DNA from: Caballeronia sordidicola
Lineage (GTDB): Bacteria; Pseudomonadota; Gammaproteobacteria; Burkholderiales; Burkholderiaceae
DNA: 64,000 nucleotides
NCBI RefSeq assembly: GCF_002220365.1
Contig: NZ_MTHB01000261.1
Location: forward strand, 40,689-104,688
Direction of reading: 5' to 3'
The position numbers and the translations under genes are program-made. Shown here piece after piece: positions 17,107 through 26,269 of this stretch. Under the pieces are notes generated by a model, which was given only the letters and a program-made list of their open reading frames with translations, had not been told where the DNA came from and searched no databases. How positions within the stretch are numbered: the first letter of the stretch is position 1; each line of letters begins with the position of its first letter.

Positions 17107-18132
17107 TTAACGGGTTTCGGTGACTTTGGCCAGATGGCGCGGCGCGTCGGGATTACGCCCGCGCGCGGCAGCCAGGGCGTCGGCCATCACATAGAAGGAC
17201 AGGATCGCGGCGATCGGATCCAGCGCGAAATGGGCAGTGTCGACCAGCGGCAACGTGGCTTCGGGCACATCGGCGGGCGCGGCGAGCAGCACGCGTGCGC
17301 CACGCGCGCGCATGTCGCGGGCAAGCTGGATCAAACCAGCCTGTTCCGGACCGCGGGGTGCGAACACGAGCAACGGATAGTCCGCACCAATGAGTTCCAT
17401 GGGTCCATGCCGCACTTCCGCGCTGGAGAACGCTTCGGCTTGTATTCCCGATGTTTCCTTCAGCTTGAGCGCAGCTTCCTGGGCGATCGCGAGACCGAGT
17501 CCACGGCCGATCACGATCATGCGATCGACGTTTTTCAGTTCATCGACAGCGTGTGACCAGTCGAGCTTGCCCGCTGCACGCAACGCGTCCGGCAGCGTTT
17601 TCAGCGCGTTCAGCAATTCAAGATCTTTCTGCACGTGCGCGATCACGATCGCCGAAAGCGACAACATCGCGATATAGCTTTTAGTCGCGGCCACCGACAA
17701 TTCCGGCCCGGCCAGCAGCGGCAGATTCCACTCGCACGCTTCGGCGAGCGGCGAACCGGGCGCGTTGACGGCGGCCACGGTCAGTGCACCGGCGGCACGC
17801 AACGCCTGCATCGTGCCGATCAGGTCGGGACTCTTGCCGGACTGCGAAAACGCCACCGCCAGTTGGCCTTTCACGCGCAAAGGTGCTTGTTGCAAGGTCG
17901 CAACCGACATGGGCAACGACGCGACCGGCACGCCGATGCGGCTCATGGTCAGCCCTGCGAAGTAGCTGGCGGCGTGATCCGATGAACCGCGCGCAACGGT
18001 CAGCGCAACGTGGCGCGGCTCTTCGGCGAGCCGTGCGGCGAGTGCTTCAATGTGGGAAGTATCGGCGAGCTGGGCAACCACCACGTCGGCGGAGGCCAGT
18101 GCCTCGTCAAGCATATTCGACAATTGATTCAC
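17107..18132 (-). CDS. nagB: Glucosamine-6-phosphate deaminase, SIS type
   Basis: The 341-residue protein is two SIS (sugar isomerase) domains without the glutaminase domain of GlmS. Motifs include ARGSSDHAASYFAG, AFSQSGKSPDLI and ATKSYIAMLSLSAI in the first half, and AFSSAEVRHGPMELI in the second. This is the NagB-II type, which converts glucosamine-6-phosphate to fructose-6-phosphate and ammonia. Its start overlaps the end of nagA by 26 bp, so the two are probably translationally coupled. Confidence 0.9.
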   Translation of the reverse strand: MNQLSNMLDEALASADVVVAQLADTSHIEALAARLAEEPRHVALTVARGSSDHAASYFAGLTMSRIGVPVASLPMSVATLQQAPLRVKGQLAVAFSQSGKSPDLIGTMQALRAAGALTVAAVNAPGSPLAEACEWNLPLLAGPELSVAATKSYIAMLSLSAIVIAHVQKDLELLNALKTLPDALRAAGKLDWSHAVDELKNVDRMIVIGRGLGLAIAQEAALKLKETSGIQAEAFSSAEVRHGPMELIGADYPLLVFAPRGPEQAGLIQLARDMRARGARVLLAAPADVPEATLPLVDTAHFALDPIAAILSFYVMADALAAARGRNPDAPRHLAKVTETR

Positions 18133-19210
18133 CTTCTACATAAGTAGCCGTCAACGCAAGTTCGCGATCAAAAACAACGAGGTCCGCCCACGCGCCACGC
18201 GCGATCCGGCCTCTGTCTTCAAGGCCGAGATAATCGGCGGCGTAGCGTGACAGGCGATTGGAAACGTCTGCCATGGGCAAGCCGATGGAGACAAGATTGC
18301 GCAGCGCCTGATCCATGGTCAGCGTGCTGCCGGCAAGCGTGCCGTCGGCTAGACGCACGCCGCCCATGCACTTCGTGACGTGCTGGCTGCCCAGGCGATA
18401 TTCGCCGTCGGGCATGCCGGCCGCCGAGGTGCTGTCTGTCACCACGTACAGGCGCGGAATGGCGCGCAGCGCGGCGCGGATCGCGCCGGGATGCACGTGT
18501 ATGAGATCGGGAATCAGTTCGGCATACTCGGCATGCGCGAGCGCCGCGCCGACCACGCCGGGATCGCGGTGATGCAGCGGCGACATGGCGTTGAACAAGT
18601 GCGTGAAGCCGCGAGCGCCGTGTTTGAGCGCATTGACGGCGTCGTCGTAAGTAGCGAGCGAATGGCCCACTTGCACGCGCACGCCGCGCGCCGCCATTTC
18701 CTGGATCACTTCAATATGCCCGGAAATTTCCGGCGCGATCGTGACCACGCGGATAGGCGCGAGCGACAAGTACTTCAGCACTTCGTCACGCACGGCGACC
18801 GCGGCCGCGTCCGGTTGCGCGCCGAGCTTGCCGGGATTGATATACGGTCCTTCCAGATGCACGCCGAGCACGCGGGCGCCGCCTGGCGCGCGGCGGATGG
18901 ATTGTTCGCCCAGACCCGCGACGACCGCCATGAGTTCGTCACGCGGGGCGGTCATGGTGGTGGCGAGCATACTGGTGGTGCCGTGCTTCGCATGCTCGCG
19001 CGAAACGATGGTTGCAGCGTCGCCGCCTTCCATGATGTCCGCGCCGCCGCCGCCATGCACATGGCAGTCGACGAACCCCGGCAGGATGTACGGCGCATCA
19101 TTGGTCTTCGGGTCCACGCGCGCGCCTTCCAGCGCGGTCACCCGTCCGTTCGCAAACTCGACCGAGCCGTATATCCAGCCATCGGTCGTCAGAATGTTTC
19201 CTTTCAGCAT
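18107..19210 (-). CDS. nagA: N-acetylglucosamine-6-phosphate deacetylase
   Basis: NagA removes acetate from the phosphorylated sugar entering through nagE. The 367-residue amidohydrolase shows PGFVDCHVHGGGGADIMEG (metal site near residue 55), HLEGPYINPGKLGA, VGHSLA, GFTHLFNAMSPLHHRDPGVVG and the catalytic aspartate in VTDSTSAAG. The ATG at 19210 gives the usual family length; 31 codons upstream are open but not NagA-like. First gene of nagA-nagB-nagF-nagE. Confidence 0.94.
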   Translation of the reverse strand: MLKGNILTTDGWIYGSVEFANGRVTALEGARVDPKTNDAPYILPGFVDCHVHGGGGADIMEGGDAATIVSREHAKHGTTSMLATTMTAPRDELMAVVAGLGEQSIRRAPGGARVLGVHLEGPYINPGKLGAQPDAAAVAVRDEVLKYLSLAPIRVVTIAPEISGHIEVIQEMAARGVRVQVGHSLATYDDAVNALKHGARGFTHLFNAMSPLHHRDPGVVGAALAHAEYAELIPDLIHVHPGAIRAALRAIPRLYVVTDSTSAAGMPDGEYRLGSQHVTKCMGGVRLADGTLAGSTLTMDQALRNLVSIGLPMADVSNRLSRYAADYLGLEDRGRIARGAWADLVVFDRELALTATYVEGESIVEYA

Positions 19211-19883
19211 GAATCTCTCTCGTGAAACGTACCGCTTAACGTGCATTAGGCGCGTCTGTCGGCGCGCGCTGCGCGCGTGATGAAGCTCAATCGACCATCG
19301 CACCCGCTGCGAGCAGGCTGGAATTCGCTGATAGAACGATCCTCAGCGATTCCCCGCGATGGCGCTCTTCGCCCCTGGAATTGTTTTGCTACGCCTGTCT
19401 CGGCGTCTCGCCGGTCCGATAGTGGACGGACTCTGGCGCGATGCTTGATGCATGAAACGCAACAACAGGATGCCAGCCGGACACACTGATTGACGCTTTG
19501 CGACCAATTTTGACGATCGCTTGGCTAATCCAATATGCATAAGAATTGTCGCAAAGTCGATATCTTTGGCGAGCCCATTATATAACCAAAATAATACCAG
19601 TCAATTTCAAAAATCAATAGCACCAAACTGAACAAACTTGTTAATTATCAATAAGTTAACTTCATAATTACATTTATTTTACGAGCGCTTTCATATCAGT
19701 GATTACCCTTGAATACAGCCCACTTGAACACGGCTGGTTTAAACACTGGAGACGCCCTTCGTCAGCAGCAAGAGGTGACCCGAACGCTCATTCGCACGGT
19801 CATGCTATTTATCGGCACAATGATCTCGATCGATTCACCGGGGGAAACGGTGAACGGCATAAAAACGAGAGATCGAGGCGGAT
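19211..19883. other. nag promoter region and long leader
   Basis: No credible gene, although a 65-codon minus-strand frame ending at 19343 lies in the expected leader. The right part (19540-19680) is very AT-rich and holds the nag promoter. An inverted repeat GTTAA (19640-19644)/TTAAC (19656-19660) lies about 36 bp upstream of the -35 box and may be an operator. Confidence 0.5.
19577..19604 (-). promoter_or_regulatory. Sigma-70 promoter of the nag operon
   Basis: On the minus strand TTGACT (19604-19599) and a perfect TATAAT (19582-19577) are 16 bp apart. The predicted start near 19570 leaves a leader of about 360 nt before nagA. Confidence 0.7.
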
Positions 19884-20795
19884 ATGGACAGTTCCATGAA
19901 TGACGGCCTGACGGACGCGGTGCGCCGCTTCCAGTGGTTTTATGCGTGCCACGTCAAGGCGCCCCATGAGTTGGTTGAGCACAGCGCGCTGTCGCTGACG
20001 GAAACGCGTGTGCTGTTTGCTGTGATGCACGCAGGCACGTGCACGGCGGCGAATATCTCCCGCACGCTCGGGCTCGATACCGGTTATCTGAGCCGGATGC
20101 TGACGCAATTCGAGTGCGCCGGATTGATCGAGCGGCAGCCATTTTCCGGCGATGCCCGCCGCCACCAGGTTTCATTGACCACGGACGGAGAGACGGCGCT
20201 GGCTGTGGTAAGCACCCACGTGCGCGACGAGGTATCGGCCGCGCTGGACGCAATGACGCCGGACGAACGCGCGCAATTGCTTGCATCAATGGGTTGCGTC
20301 CAGCGCCTGCTCGCTCCTGCCGGCGACGCGCAGCGCGTTCGACTGCGCGGTCCGCGACCGGGTGATTTCGGCTGGATCGTCGAGCGCGAGGCGCACCTCG
20401 CCCCCGGTGGAATGCAATCGCAACGGAAGTGGGAAACACGTACAGCGACAGTCGTAGCGGATTACCTGACCGCCCCCGATCCGCTGCGCAATGGGTGCTG
20501 GATCGCCGAGCAGGACGGCGTCAGCGTAGGCGCGAGCCTGCTAATAGGCATGTCGGCCGGGAGCGCACGGCTTTCGGCGCTGTTCGTGGAACCGGGTGTG
20601 AGGCGGGGCGGCATCGCCCGTCGTTTGGTCAAGGCGTGCGTGACGTTTGCCACCGAGTCCGGGTATGACCGCATCGTCTGCGCGATCGATCTGAATCCGG
20701 CTCCGATTGCCCCTCTTCTCCTGCACTTTGGTTTCGAGGAACTAAGCGGCCAAGGGGAATGGGAAAAGCGCTTGAAAGGACCTGCCGCCATTTAA
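19884..20795 (+). CDS. MarR-type regulator fused to GNAT acetyltransferase
   Basis: The 303-residue protein joins an N-terminal winged helix-turn-helix of MarR type (residues about 1-145; LSLTETRVLFAVM, then ISRTLGLDTGYLSRMLTQFE and a wing with RHQVSLT) to a C-terminal GNAT acetyltransferase (about 155-300; acetyl-CoA loop VEPGVRRGGIARRLVKACV, then HFGFEEL). Such fusions are common in proteobacteria, but targets and substrates are generally unknown. It is divergent from the nag operon but separated by about 670 bp. Confidence 0.9.
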   Translation: MDSSMNDGLTDAVRRFQWFYACHVKAPHELVEHSALSLTETRVLFAVMHAGTCTAANISRTLGLDTGYLSRMLTQFECAGLIERQPFSGDARRHQVSLTTDGETALAVVSTHVRDEVSAALDAMTPDERAQLLASMGCVQRLLAPAGDAQRVRLRGPRPGDFGWIVEREAHLAPGGMQSQRKWETRTATVVADYLTAPDPLRNGCWIAEQDGVSVGASLLIGMSAGSARLSALFVEPGVRRGGIARRLVKACVTFATESGYDRIVCAIDLNPAPIAPLLLHFGFEELSGQGEWEKRLKGPAAI

Positions 20796-20867
20796 AGCCC
20801 GCGCACCGGGGCGACTGAGTGGGCTTAGGCTTAATATTGAGGCCCGTTCCTCATCGGTTGAATCGCC

Positions 20868-21158
20868 ATGTACGTCATCCATCTACGCTACACCGGCGCG
20901 CTCGCTGAAATCGACGACGCGCTCGACGCTCATCGCCTCTATCTCGCACGGCAGTTCGACGCAGGCGCGTTTATTATCGCGGGCCCCAAAGTGCCACGCG
21001 ACGGCGGCGTTATCCTGGCGGCGGCCATGGAACGTGACCGGCTCGACGCGATCATTGCGCAAGACCCGTTCTCGCAGCAGAAACTCGTGCACTACGACAT
21101 CATCGAGTTCCAGGCCACCCGGCTCGCACCGGGACTGAATTTGCCGCAATCGCCGTGA
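20868..21158 (+). CDS. YciI-like (YCII) family protein
   Basis: A 96-residue protein with the dimeric alpha-beta fold of YciI: an N-terminal strand (MYVIHLRYTG), the HRLYLARQFDAGAFIIAGP helix-strand with conserved His and Asp positions, and a closing strand (VHYDIIEFQATRL). Function is unknown in most members; some related proteins are dehalogenase- or muconolactone-isomerase-like. It lies 72 bp downstream of the MarR-GNAT gene and may be cotranscribed. Confidence 0.82.
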   Translation: MYVIHLRYTGALAEIDDALDAHRLYLARQFDAGAFIIAGPKVPRDGGVILAAAMERDRLDAIIAQDPFSQQKLVHYDIIEFQATRLAPGLNLPQSP

Positions 21159-21202
21159 GCATGATTTTCGATCGGCATTCAGCAATGATTTGAAGCAGCA
21201 GT

Positions 21203-21247
21203 CAGCCATCAAGTCAGCCACGAAGTCAGCCATCAGCCATCAGCCAT
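21203..21247. repeat. Short tandem repeats
   Basis: Imperfect copies of a 12-base unit beginning GTCAGCCA, followed by three GCCATCA-like units, directly downstream of the YciI gene. The array looks like slippage-generated filler. Confidence 0.6.
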
Positions 21248-21251
21248 GAAA

Positions 21252-21283
21252 AAGGCCGTTTCAACGTGAGTTGAAACGGCCTT
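21252..21283. terminator. Bidirectional terminator
   Basis: AAGGCCGTTTCAA (21252-21264), a 6-nt loop, then TTGAAACGGCCTT (21271-21283): a perfect 13-bp stem. The minus strand has a T-run directly after it, so it ends the sco operon and probably the YciI transcript. Confidence 0.9.
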
Positions 21284-21308
21284 GGCGTCACTGGCAGCCA
21301 AGCGCCTG

Positions 21309-21908
21309 CTAATCGAGCAGCAACTTCAGATCGTGTACCCACGTATCCACGCCCTGCCCGTCGCGTGCGAACAGCCTGAGCCGACCTTGCGGGTCGAAGA
21401 CATAACTCGCGGCCGTGTGGTCCATTGTGTAGTCGCCAGCAGTCTTGCCGGGAACCTGCGCGTAGTACACGCGAAAATCCTTCGTGATCTTGACCAGTTC
21501 GGCCGTATCAGCGGGACGCAGGCCGATAAACGTCGGGCTAAACGCCGACACATATTCGCCCAGCAACGGCGCCGTATCGCGGGCGGGATCTACGGTGACC
21601 ATCAGCACCTGAACGCGCTTGCCGTCGACGCCGAGTTTTTGCAGCGCCTGCGAAAGTTCGGCGAGCGTGGTCGGGCAAACGTCCGGGCAATGCGTATAGC
21701 CGAAGAACAGCACGACCGCCTTGCCTTTGAAGTCACCGAGTGTGCGCGTTTTGCCGCTGGTGTCGGGCAACGAAAAATCGCTGCCGAACTGCGTATTTCC
21801 CGTAATGTCGAGGTTCGTGAACGCCGGTTTGCTGTCGCATCCTGCGAGCAGCGCGGCGGCCAAAGCGAATCCTAACCAGACGGCGATCCTTCTAACTGAA
21901 ACCCTCAT
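21309..21908 (-). CDS. SCO1/SenC copper-delivery lipoprotein
   Basis: SCO proteins insert copper into the CuA site of cytochrome c oxidase subunit II. The 199-residue precursor has a lipobox LLAGC (Cys24), the copper-binding CPDVC (Cys74, Cys78) and the distal histidine in DYTMDHTAA. Its start overlaps the ctaB stop by 4 nt (ATGA), which suggests cotranslation with heme synthesis genes. Last gene of the ctaA-ctaB-sco series. Confidence 0.93.
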   Translation of the reverse strand: MRVSVRRIAVWLGFALAAALLAGCDSKPAFTNLDITGNTQFGSDFSLPDTSGKTRTLGDFKGKAVVLFFGYTHCPDVCPTTLAELSQALQKLGVDGKRVQVLMVTVDPARDTAPLLGEYVSAFSPTFIGLRPADTAELVKITKDFRVYYAQVPGKTAGDYTMDHTAASYVFDPQGRLRLFARDGQGVDTWVHDLKLLLD

Positions 21909-22810
21909 AAACCGATCACCGTCCGCACGTAATGATCCACGAGCAGCGCGCCGAATAGCAGCGACAAATACACGATGGAGAACCGGAAGGTCTTGCGCGC
22001 GAGGGCATCGGAATATTCACGATAAATCTTCCACGCATAACCGACGAACGTCCCGCTGAGCACAACGGCCGACGCCAGATAGAGCAGACCGCTCATGCCG
22101 GAGATAAACGGCATCATGGTCACGGCAAACAGGATCACCGTGTACAAGAGGATATGCAGGCGCGTGTATTTCTCGCCGTGCGTGTTTGGCAGCATCGGCA
22201 AGCCGGCGTTCTCGTAGTCCTTCCTCCGATACAACGCCAACGCCCAAAAATGCGGCGGCGTCCATACGAAGATGATCAGGACAAGAATCCACGCGTCCCC
22301 GGGTACATGGCCCGTGACGGCTGCCCAGCCAAGCGCCGGCGGCATGGCACCCGATGCTCCGCCGATCACGATGTTCTGCGGCGTCGCGGGTTTCAGCAAG
22401 CACGTATAAATCACCGCATAGCCGACGAACGTCGCGATTGTCAGCCACATGGTCAGCGCATTCGTAAACGTGTAGAGCGTCCACATGCCGGCGCCGCCGA
22501 GCACCGCTGAAAACAGCAGGATCTGCGCCGCCGTGATCTCGCCGCGTGCGGACGGACGCCACGCGGTGCGGCGCATCATTGCATCGATCTTTTGTTCCAT
22601 CAGGCAGTTGATGGCGAACGCGGCCCCGGCGAGCAACCAGATGCCAACCGTTCCGCCGATCAGCACAGTCCACGGCACCATGCCCGGCGTGGCCAGGAAC
22701 ATGCCGATGACCGCGCAGAAAACCGCGAGTTGCGTCACGCGCGGTTTGGTCAACGCGATGTACTGCGAGAGACGGTTACCGGAAGGGGAAATCAGTGTCG
22801 TGCTGTCCAT
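21905..22810 (-). CDS. ctaB: Heme O synthase (protoheme IX farnesyltransferase)
   Basis: A 301-residue member of the UbiA prenyltransferase family with about nine membrane helices. It adds a farnesyl group to heme B to give heme O. Visible motifs are AINCLMEQKIDAMMRRTAWRP (Asp-rich substrate motif near residue 75) and RRKDYENAGLPMLPNTHG. It follows ctaA by 6 bp. Heme O serves CtaA and, since the cyo operon has no cyoE, probably also the bo oxidase. Confidence 0.96.
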   Translation of the reverse strand: MDSTTLISPSGNRLSQYIALTKPRVTQLAVFCAVIGMFLATPGMVPWTVLIGGTVGIWLLAGAAFAINCLMEQKIDAMMRRTAWRPSARGEITAAQILLFSAVLGGAGMWTLYTFTNALTMWLTIATFVGYAVIYTCLLKPATPQNIVIGGASGAMPPALGWAAVTGHVPGDAWILVLIIFVWTPPHFWALALYRRKDYENAGLPMLPNTHGEKYTRLHILLYTVILFAVTMMPFISGMSGLLYLASAVVLSGTFVGYAWKIYREYSDALARKTFRFSIVYLSLLFGALLVDHYVRTVIGL

Positions 22811-22816
22811 AGAAAC

Positions 22817-23962
22817 TCACGGAGCTTGGCGCGGGAGTGATGCGGGAACGGGCTCGCGCGGGGCGGTGGCAGACGACCCCACGACGTGGCCGGGACGGCT
22901 GGAAGAGATTCGAAAGTTTACCATAACGAGCAACAGCAAAAGGATGGCCGCCCCGCCGTTATGCGCCACGGCGATGGGCAGCGGCCACTGCAGCAGGATG
23001 TTCGACAATCCCGTCAGGAACTGCACGACGATCACGATCATGATGCCGTTGGCGGGTTTTCTCAGCGACTCGAATCGCCGCAGTTTCGCCGCAAGCCACA
23101 ACGTGTATAGCACGACGACGATCGCAAAGGTCCTGTGGGTCCAGTGAATCGCGACGAGCGCGTCCTGCGAGATGACATCGCCGTCGCCGGTCATGCCGAG
23201 CGCCCGCCACAGGTGGAAGCCGTGCTCGAAGTTCATCGGCGGAATCCAGGCCCCGTTGCACAGTGGAAAGTCCGTGCAGGCGAGCACCGCGTAATTCGTG
23301 CTGACCCAGCCGCCCAGCGCAATCTGAACCACCAGCAGCACCAGCCCGACGAGCGCCGCGGGCAACCAGCGGGCGGCGGCGGGATCGATCGCTGGAATCG
23401 GCGTCTGGCGCGCGGCCAGCCAGCCGAGCGAGCCGAGCAACGCCAGCCCGAGCAACAGATGCGTGGTCACAATGACCGGCTGCAGCTTCATGGTAACCGT
23501 CCAGGCGCCAAACGCACCCTGCACCACGATCAGCATCAGGATGCCGGTCGGCCACCAGGGCGACACGTGCAGGGGCCGACGCTTGGCACGCGCCGTCCAT
23601 GCAATCAGGACCTGCGCGATGATCAACACGCCGATCGCCATGGCGAAATAGCGGTGGATCATTTCGATCCACGCCTTGCCGAGACTCACCGGCCCCGTCG
23701 GCATCGCCTGATGGGCGGCGGCAATGGCCGCATGCGCAATAAACGGCGACGACGTCCCGTAGCAACCCGGCCAATCGGGACAACCGAGACCCGAATCGGT
23801 CAAACGCGTAAAACCGCCGAACATCACGAGGTCAAGCGTCAGGAACGTAGTCAGCCAGACAAGCTTGCGGAATTTGTTGTCGTCGGCCTTCACCCACACG
23901 TACGAAAGTGGCAACAACGCAATGCAGATGCCGATCAATCCGAGTTGTAAAACGTAAGTCAT
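22817..23962 (-). CDS. ctaA: Heme A synthase (COX15/CtaA family)
   Basis: The 381-residue membrane protein oxidises the heme O methyl group to give heme A for the aa3 oxidase. It shows about eight helices and the family motifs GFTRLTDSGLGCPDWPGCYG, EMIHRYFAM and IHWTHRTFAIVV, with histidines that bind heme. The upstream SCO-like gene lies 24 bp away. Confidence 0.95.
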   Translation of the reverse strand: MTYVLQLGLIGICIALLPLSYVWVKADDNKFRKLVWLTTFLTLDLVMFGGFTRLTDSGLGCPDWPGCYGTSSPFIAHAAIAAAHQAMPTGPVSLGKAWIEMIHRYFAMAIGVLIIAQVLIAWTARAKRRPLHVSPWWPTGILMLIVVQGAFGAWTVTMKLQPVIVTTHLLLGLALLGSLGWLAARQTPIPAIDPAAARWLPAALVGLVLLVVQIALGGWVSTNYAVLACTDFPLCNGAWIPPMNFEHGFHLWRALGMTGDGDVISQDALVAIHWTHRTFAIVVVLYTLWLAAKLRRFESLRKPANGIMIVIVVQFLTGLSNILLQWPLPIAVAHNGGAAILLLLLVMVNFRISSSRPGHVVGSSATAPREPVPASLPRQAP

Positions 23963-23986
23963 GCGTGCACTGTCCTCAACTCGCCT

Positions 23987-24643
23987 TCAACCGATCCGCG
24001 ACCACTTCAGCAGCTTTGCCAGATCCGCCTTGATCTTCTCCGGCGCCGGATTCTTCGGGAACCGCATCATGAGATTGCCGTTGGGATCGACCAGGAAGAT
24101 GTGATCGGTGAGTTGCGAATCCGCGCCCGCCGGCAGCCAAGCCGCAACGGCTTTAGGGTCGGCGACCAGCATGCGCGTGTCCGGCTGCGGATAAGCGGCG
24201 CGGATCACGCTCGACACCGGTTTGTCATCGGTACGAAGCCAGACGTTGACCACCCGTTCGCGCTCAGCCGATTGCAGCACGCGCACCTGCCGCATGAAGA
24301 ACAGGCGCGTGACGCATTGTTCGTTGCAATCGCTTCCGTTGACCGTGATCATCAGCCATTTGCCGCGCAAGGCGGTGAGCGGCATCGGTTTGCCTTGTTC
24401 GTCAGTGACGACGAGCTGGTCGGGAATCGGCCGTTGCGGCTCGATCAGCGCACCGTAGCTCGTGGTGCCACCGGTCGGCTTGACCACGTAGTACATAAAG
24501 TAGGACGCGAGGACCGGCGCGGCGCAGACGGCCGCGAGCAGGATCAGCATCCAGCGCCCCTTGTTCCATGAACCGGGCTTGCGTTCCTGCTGCTGGGCAC
24601 GCGCCTTGTGAATGGCGGACGCGGACGGTCGGGGAGTTTGCAT
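23987..24643 (-). CDS. SCO-like membrane-anchored thioredoxin-fold protein
   Basis: The 218-residue protein has one N-terminal membrane helix (WMLILLAAVCAAPVLASYFMYYVV) and a periplasmic thioredoxin-like domain containing CNEQC, a spaced cysteine pair recalling the SCO CxxxC motif. A matching distal segment (LTDHIFLVDPNGNLMMRFP) is also present. Such genes recur between surf1 and ctaA in burkholderias and presumably act in oxidase copper assembly. I prefer the ATG at 24643; the frame is open to 24706. Confidence 0.75.
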   Translation of the reverse strand: MQTPRPSASAIHKARAQQQERKPGSWNKGRWMLILLAAVCAAPVLASYFMYYVVKPTGGTTSYGALIEPQRPIPDQLVVTDEQGKPMPLTALRGKWLMITVNGSDCNEQCVTRLFFMRQVRVLQSAERERVVNVWLRTDDKPVSSVIRAAYPQPDTRMLVADPKAVAAWLPAGADSQLTDHIFLVDPNGNLMMRFPKNPAPEKIKADLAKLLKWSRIG

Positions 24644-24854
24644 GGACAAAATGTTGCCTCTATTCGTTTGCGGCATCGCGTACTTCATTTCGCGCGATGC
24701 GTTCATTCAGGCGCGCAGCGCCTGCTTCGTGGCCGCCGGCCGGACCCGGTGTTTGTTTGCGCGCGTCGGCCTGTCACTTCCGGTAAAGCCCGCCCGACGC
24801 GAACACACGGTCGTCCTTTACCGGCCCAACCCGTCACCGCTCAAGCGTATTGGA

Positions 24855-25610
24855 TCAAACCTTCCCATCGAGCGTTTCCGGAGCGGACTGCCCGGCGCCA
24901 TCCTTCTTCCCTTCGTTCTTCGCCGCGCGCCGCGCCGCATACAGCCCGAACCCGAGCGCGGCGAGCGCCATGCCCCACCACTGCAGCATATAACCGTAGT
25001 TGGTATCCACGCCCATGGTCGGCGCCGGCCAATCGCGCACCAGCTTGTCACCGCTGTTGTTCAACTGCTGGATCACGAACGGCTGCAACGGCAAACCCGT
25101 TTCGGCGGCGTACGCGGCGACATCGAGATTCTGCCGAATCTTTTGCTGCGCCGCGGAACCACCATGTCCGAGTTCGAACGCCTGCGATGCATTCGCACGC
25201 GCAACGCCTTCAATCTCGACAACGCCTGACGGTGTGTCATACGGCTCAATGCCTGTGCGATCCGCCAGATTTCGCGGCAACCAGCCGCGATTCACCAGCA
25301 CGACCCCGCCGCCGTCGAGCTTAAGCGGCATCACCACATAAAACCCCGGCTGGTCGTTATAGGGCCGGTTGTCGAGATAAACGACCTGATCGGGCATGAA
25401 CGTGCCACGTGCCACCACGCGATGAAAATTGATGTCCTTCAGCGCAATCGGCGTCGCGCCCACGCGTTGCACGGGCGCGTTTTCAAACGCGACAATCTGC
25501 GCGTTCAATTGCTCTTTCTGATGCGCGCGGTCGCGTTGCCAGAAGCCAAGACGCACGGTAACCGCCATGACGATCAGGATGATCAACGATGGCCAGAAAC
25601 GGATTTTCAT
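24855..25610 (-). CDS. SURF1 family oxidase assembly protein
   Basis: SURF1 helps insert heme A into subunit I of cytochrome c oxidase. The 251-residue protein has the family's two terminal helices (WPSLIILIVMAVTVRLGFWQ at the start, YGYMLQWWGMALAALGFGLY near the end) around a periplasmic domain with YLDNRPYNDQPGFYVVMPL and VNRGWLPRN. It heads the minus-strand series running through the SCO-like gene to ctaA, ctaB and sco. Confidence 0.95.
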   Translation of the reverse strand: MKIRFWPSLIILIVMAVTVRLGFWQRDRAHQKEQLNAQIVAFENAPVQRVGATPIALKDINFHRVVARGTFMPDQVVYLDNRPYNDQPGFYVVMPLKLDGGGVVLVNRGWLPRNLADRTGIEPYDTPSGVVEIEGVARANASQAFELGHGGSAAQQKIRQNLDVAAYAAETGLPLQPFVIQQLNNSGDKLVRDWPAPTMGVDTNYGYMLQWWGMALAALGFGLYAARRAAKNEGKKDGAGQSAPETLDGKV

Positions 25611-25709
25611 ACCGCGTTCCTACCGTTGAAAACCTGAACGCCCACGCGGCATGTTACCTGCGGTGCGATAATCGAAGGATCGAACTTCTTAGTCCAACTG
25701 GCTGTTTTC

Positions 25710-25919
25710 ATGCACATATTCGTTGCCGTTGCATTCATTCTCATCATCGCGAGCCTGGGTTCGGCGCTGTACTTCATGATGACCGACAAGGGCAAGACCA
25801 AGCGCATGGTGTGGTCACTTGCCATGCGGGTCGGGCTGTCGATCTCGCTGTTCCTCTTCATCCTGTTCGCGCACTGGATGGGCTGGATTCAGTCCACCGG
25901 GATTCCGCTCGGACGCTGA
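25710..25919 (+). CDS. Twin transmembrane protein (DUF2909)
   Basis: A 69-residue protein with two hydrophobic helices (FVAVAFILIIASLGSALYFMM and LSISLFLFILFAHWMGWI) joined by a short basic loop (DKGKTKRMVW). This is the layout of DUF2909 proteins found among cytochrome oxidase genes of betaproteobacteria. It is divergent from surf1. A role in oxidase assembly is inferred from context only. Confidence 0.85.
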   Translation: MHIFVAVAFILIIASLGSALYFMMTDKGKTKRMVWSLAMRVGLSISLFLFILFAHWMGWIQSTGIPLGR

Positions 25920-26076
25920 GTCAAGGTTTAAGTTACGCTTGGGTTGGGCCTTCCGGCAGCGCGAAGGTTCGCCCGGGATCGCGGAATAGTAGCGGGCCGT
26001 CGCGCCCAACGCTGCGACAAAACCGCGCAGGAAATTCCTTCCTCAACATTGCTTCAAGCCGCATTCAAAAGCAAAA

Positions 26077-26103
26077 CGCCGCCCGAGTCAGGTCGAGGCG
26101 GCG
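26077..26103 (-). terminator. Terminator of the cta operon
   Basis: CGCCGCC (26077-26083) pairs with GGCGGCG (26097-26103). On the minus strand the stem is followed by TTTTGCTTTT, suitable for ending the ctaC-to-ctaE transcript. Confidence 0.7.
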
Positions 26104-26154
26104 CTTTGCAAAGCATCTTTTTCAATCGACTTCGTTTATTTGAATCTACTTCGC

Positions 26155-26197
26155 TTCAATTCACTTCGCTTCAATCCACTTCGCTTCAATCCACTTC
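26155..26197. repeat. 15-bp tandem repeat
   Basis: Units TTCAATTCACTTCGC, TTCAATCCACTTCGC and a partial TTCAATCCACTTC run head to tail from 26155; degenerate copies extend to about 26121. It lies between ctaE and its terminator. Confidence 0.8.
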
Positions 26198-26269
26198 AAA
26201 CCTTCCTGCCAGACCAGATGCGGCGGATCGATTCATCGCATCTGGCCAGCCTGAACGCTGCCTGAATGC

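Larger units (their letters stand above)
25920..26269. other. Intergenic region downstream of ctaE
   Basis: No gene seen. It contains a terminator-like hairpin (26077-26103) and a 15-bp tandem repeat (26155-26197), both listed separately. Confidence 0.6.

Noticed and set aside
19343..19540. 65-codon minus-strand frame in the nag leader
   Set aside because: No ribosome binding site or protein-like composition; kept only as part of the leader description.
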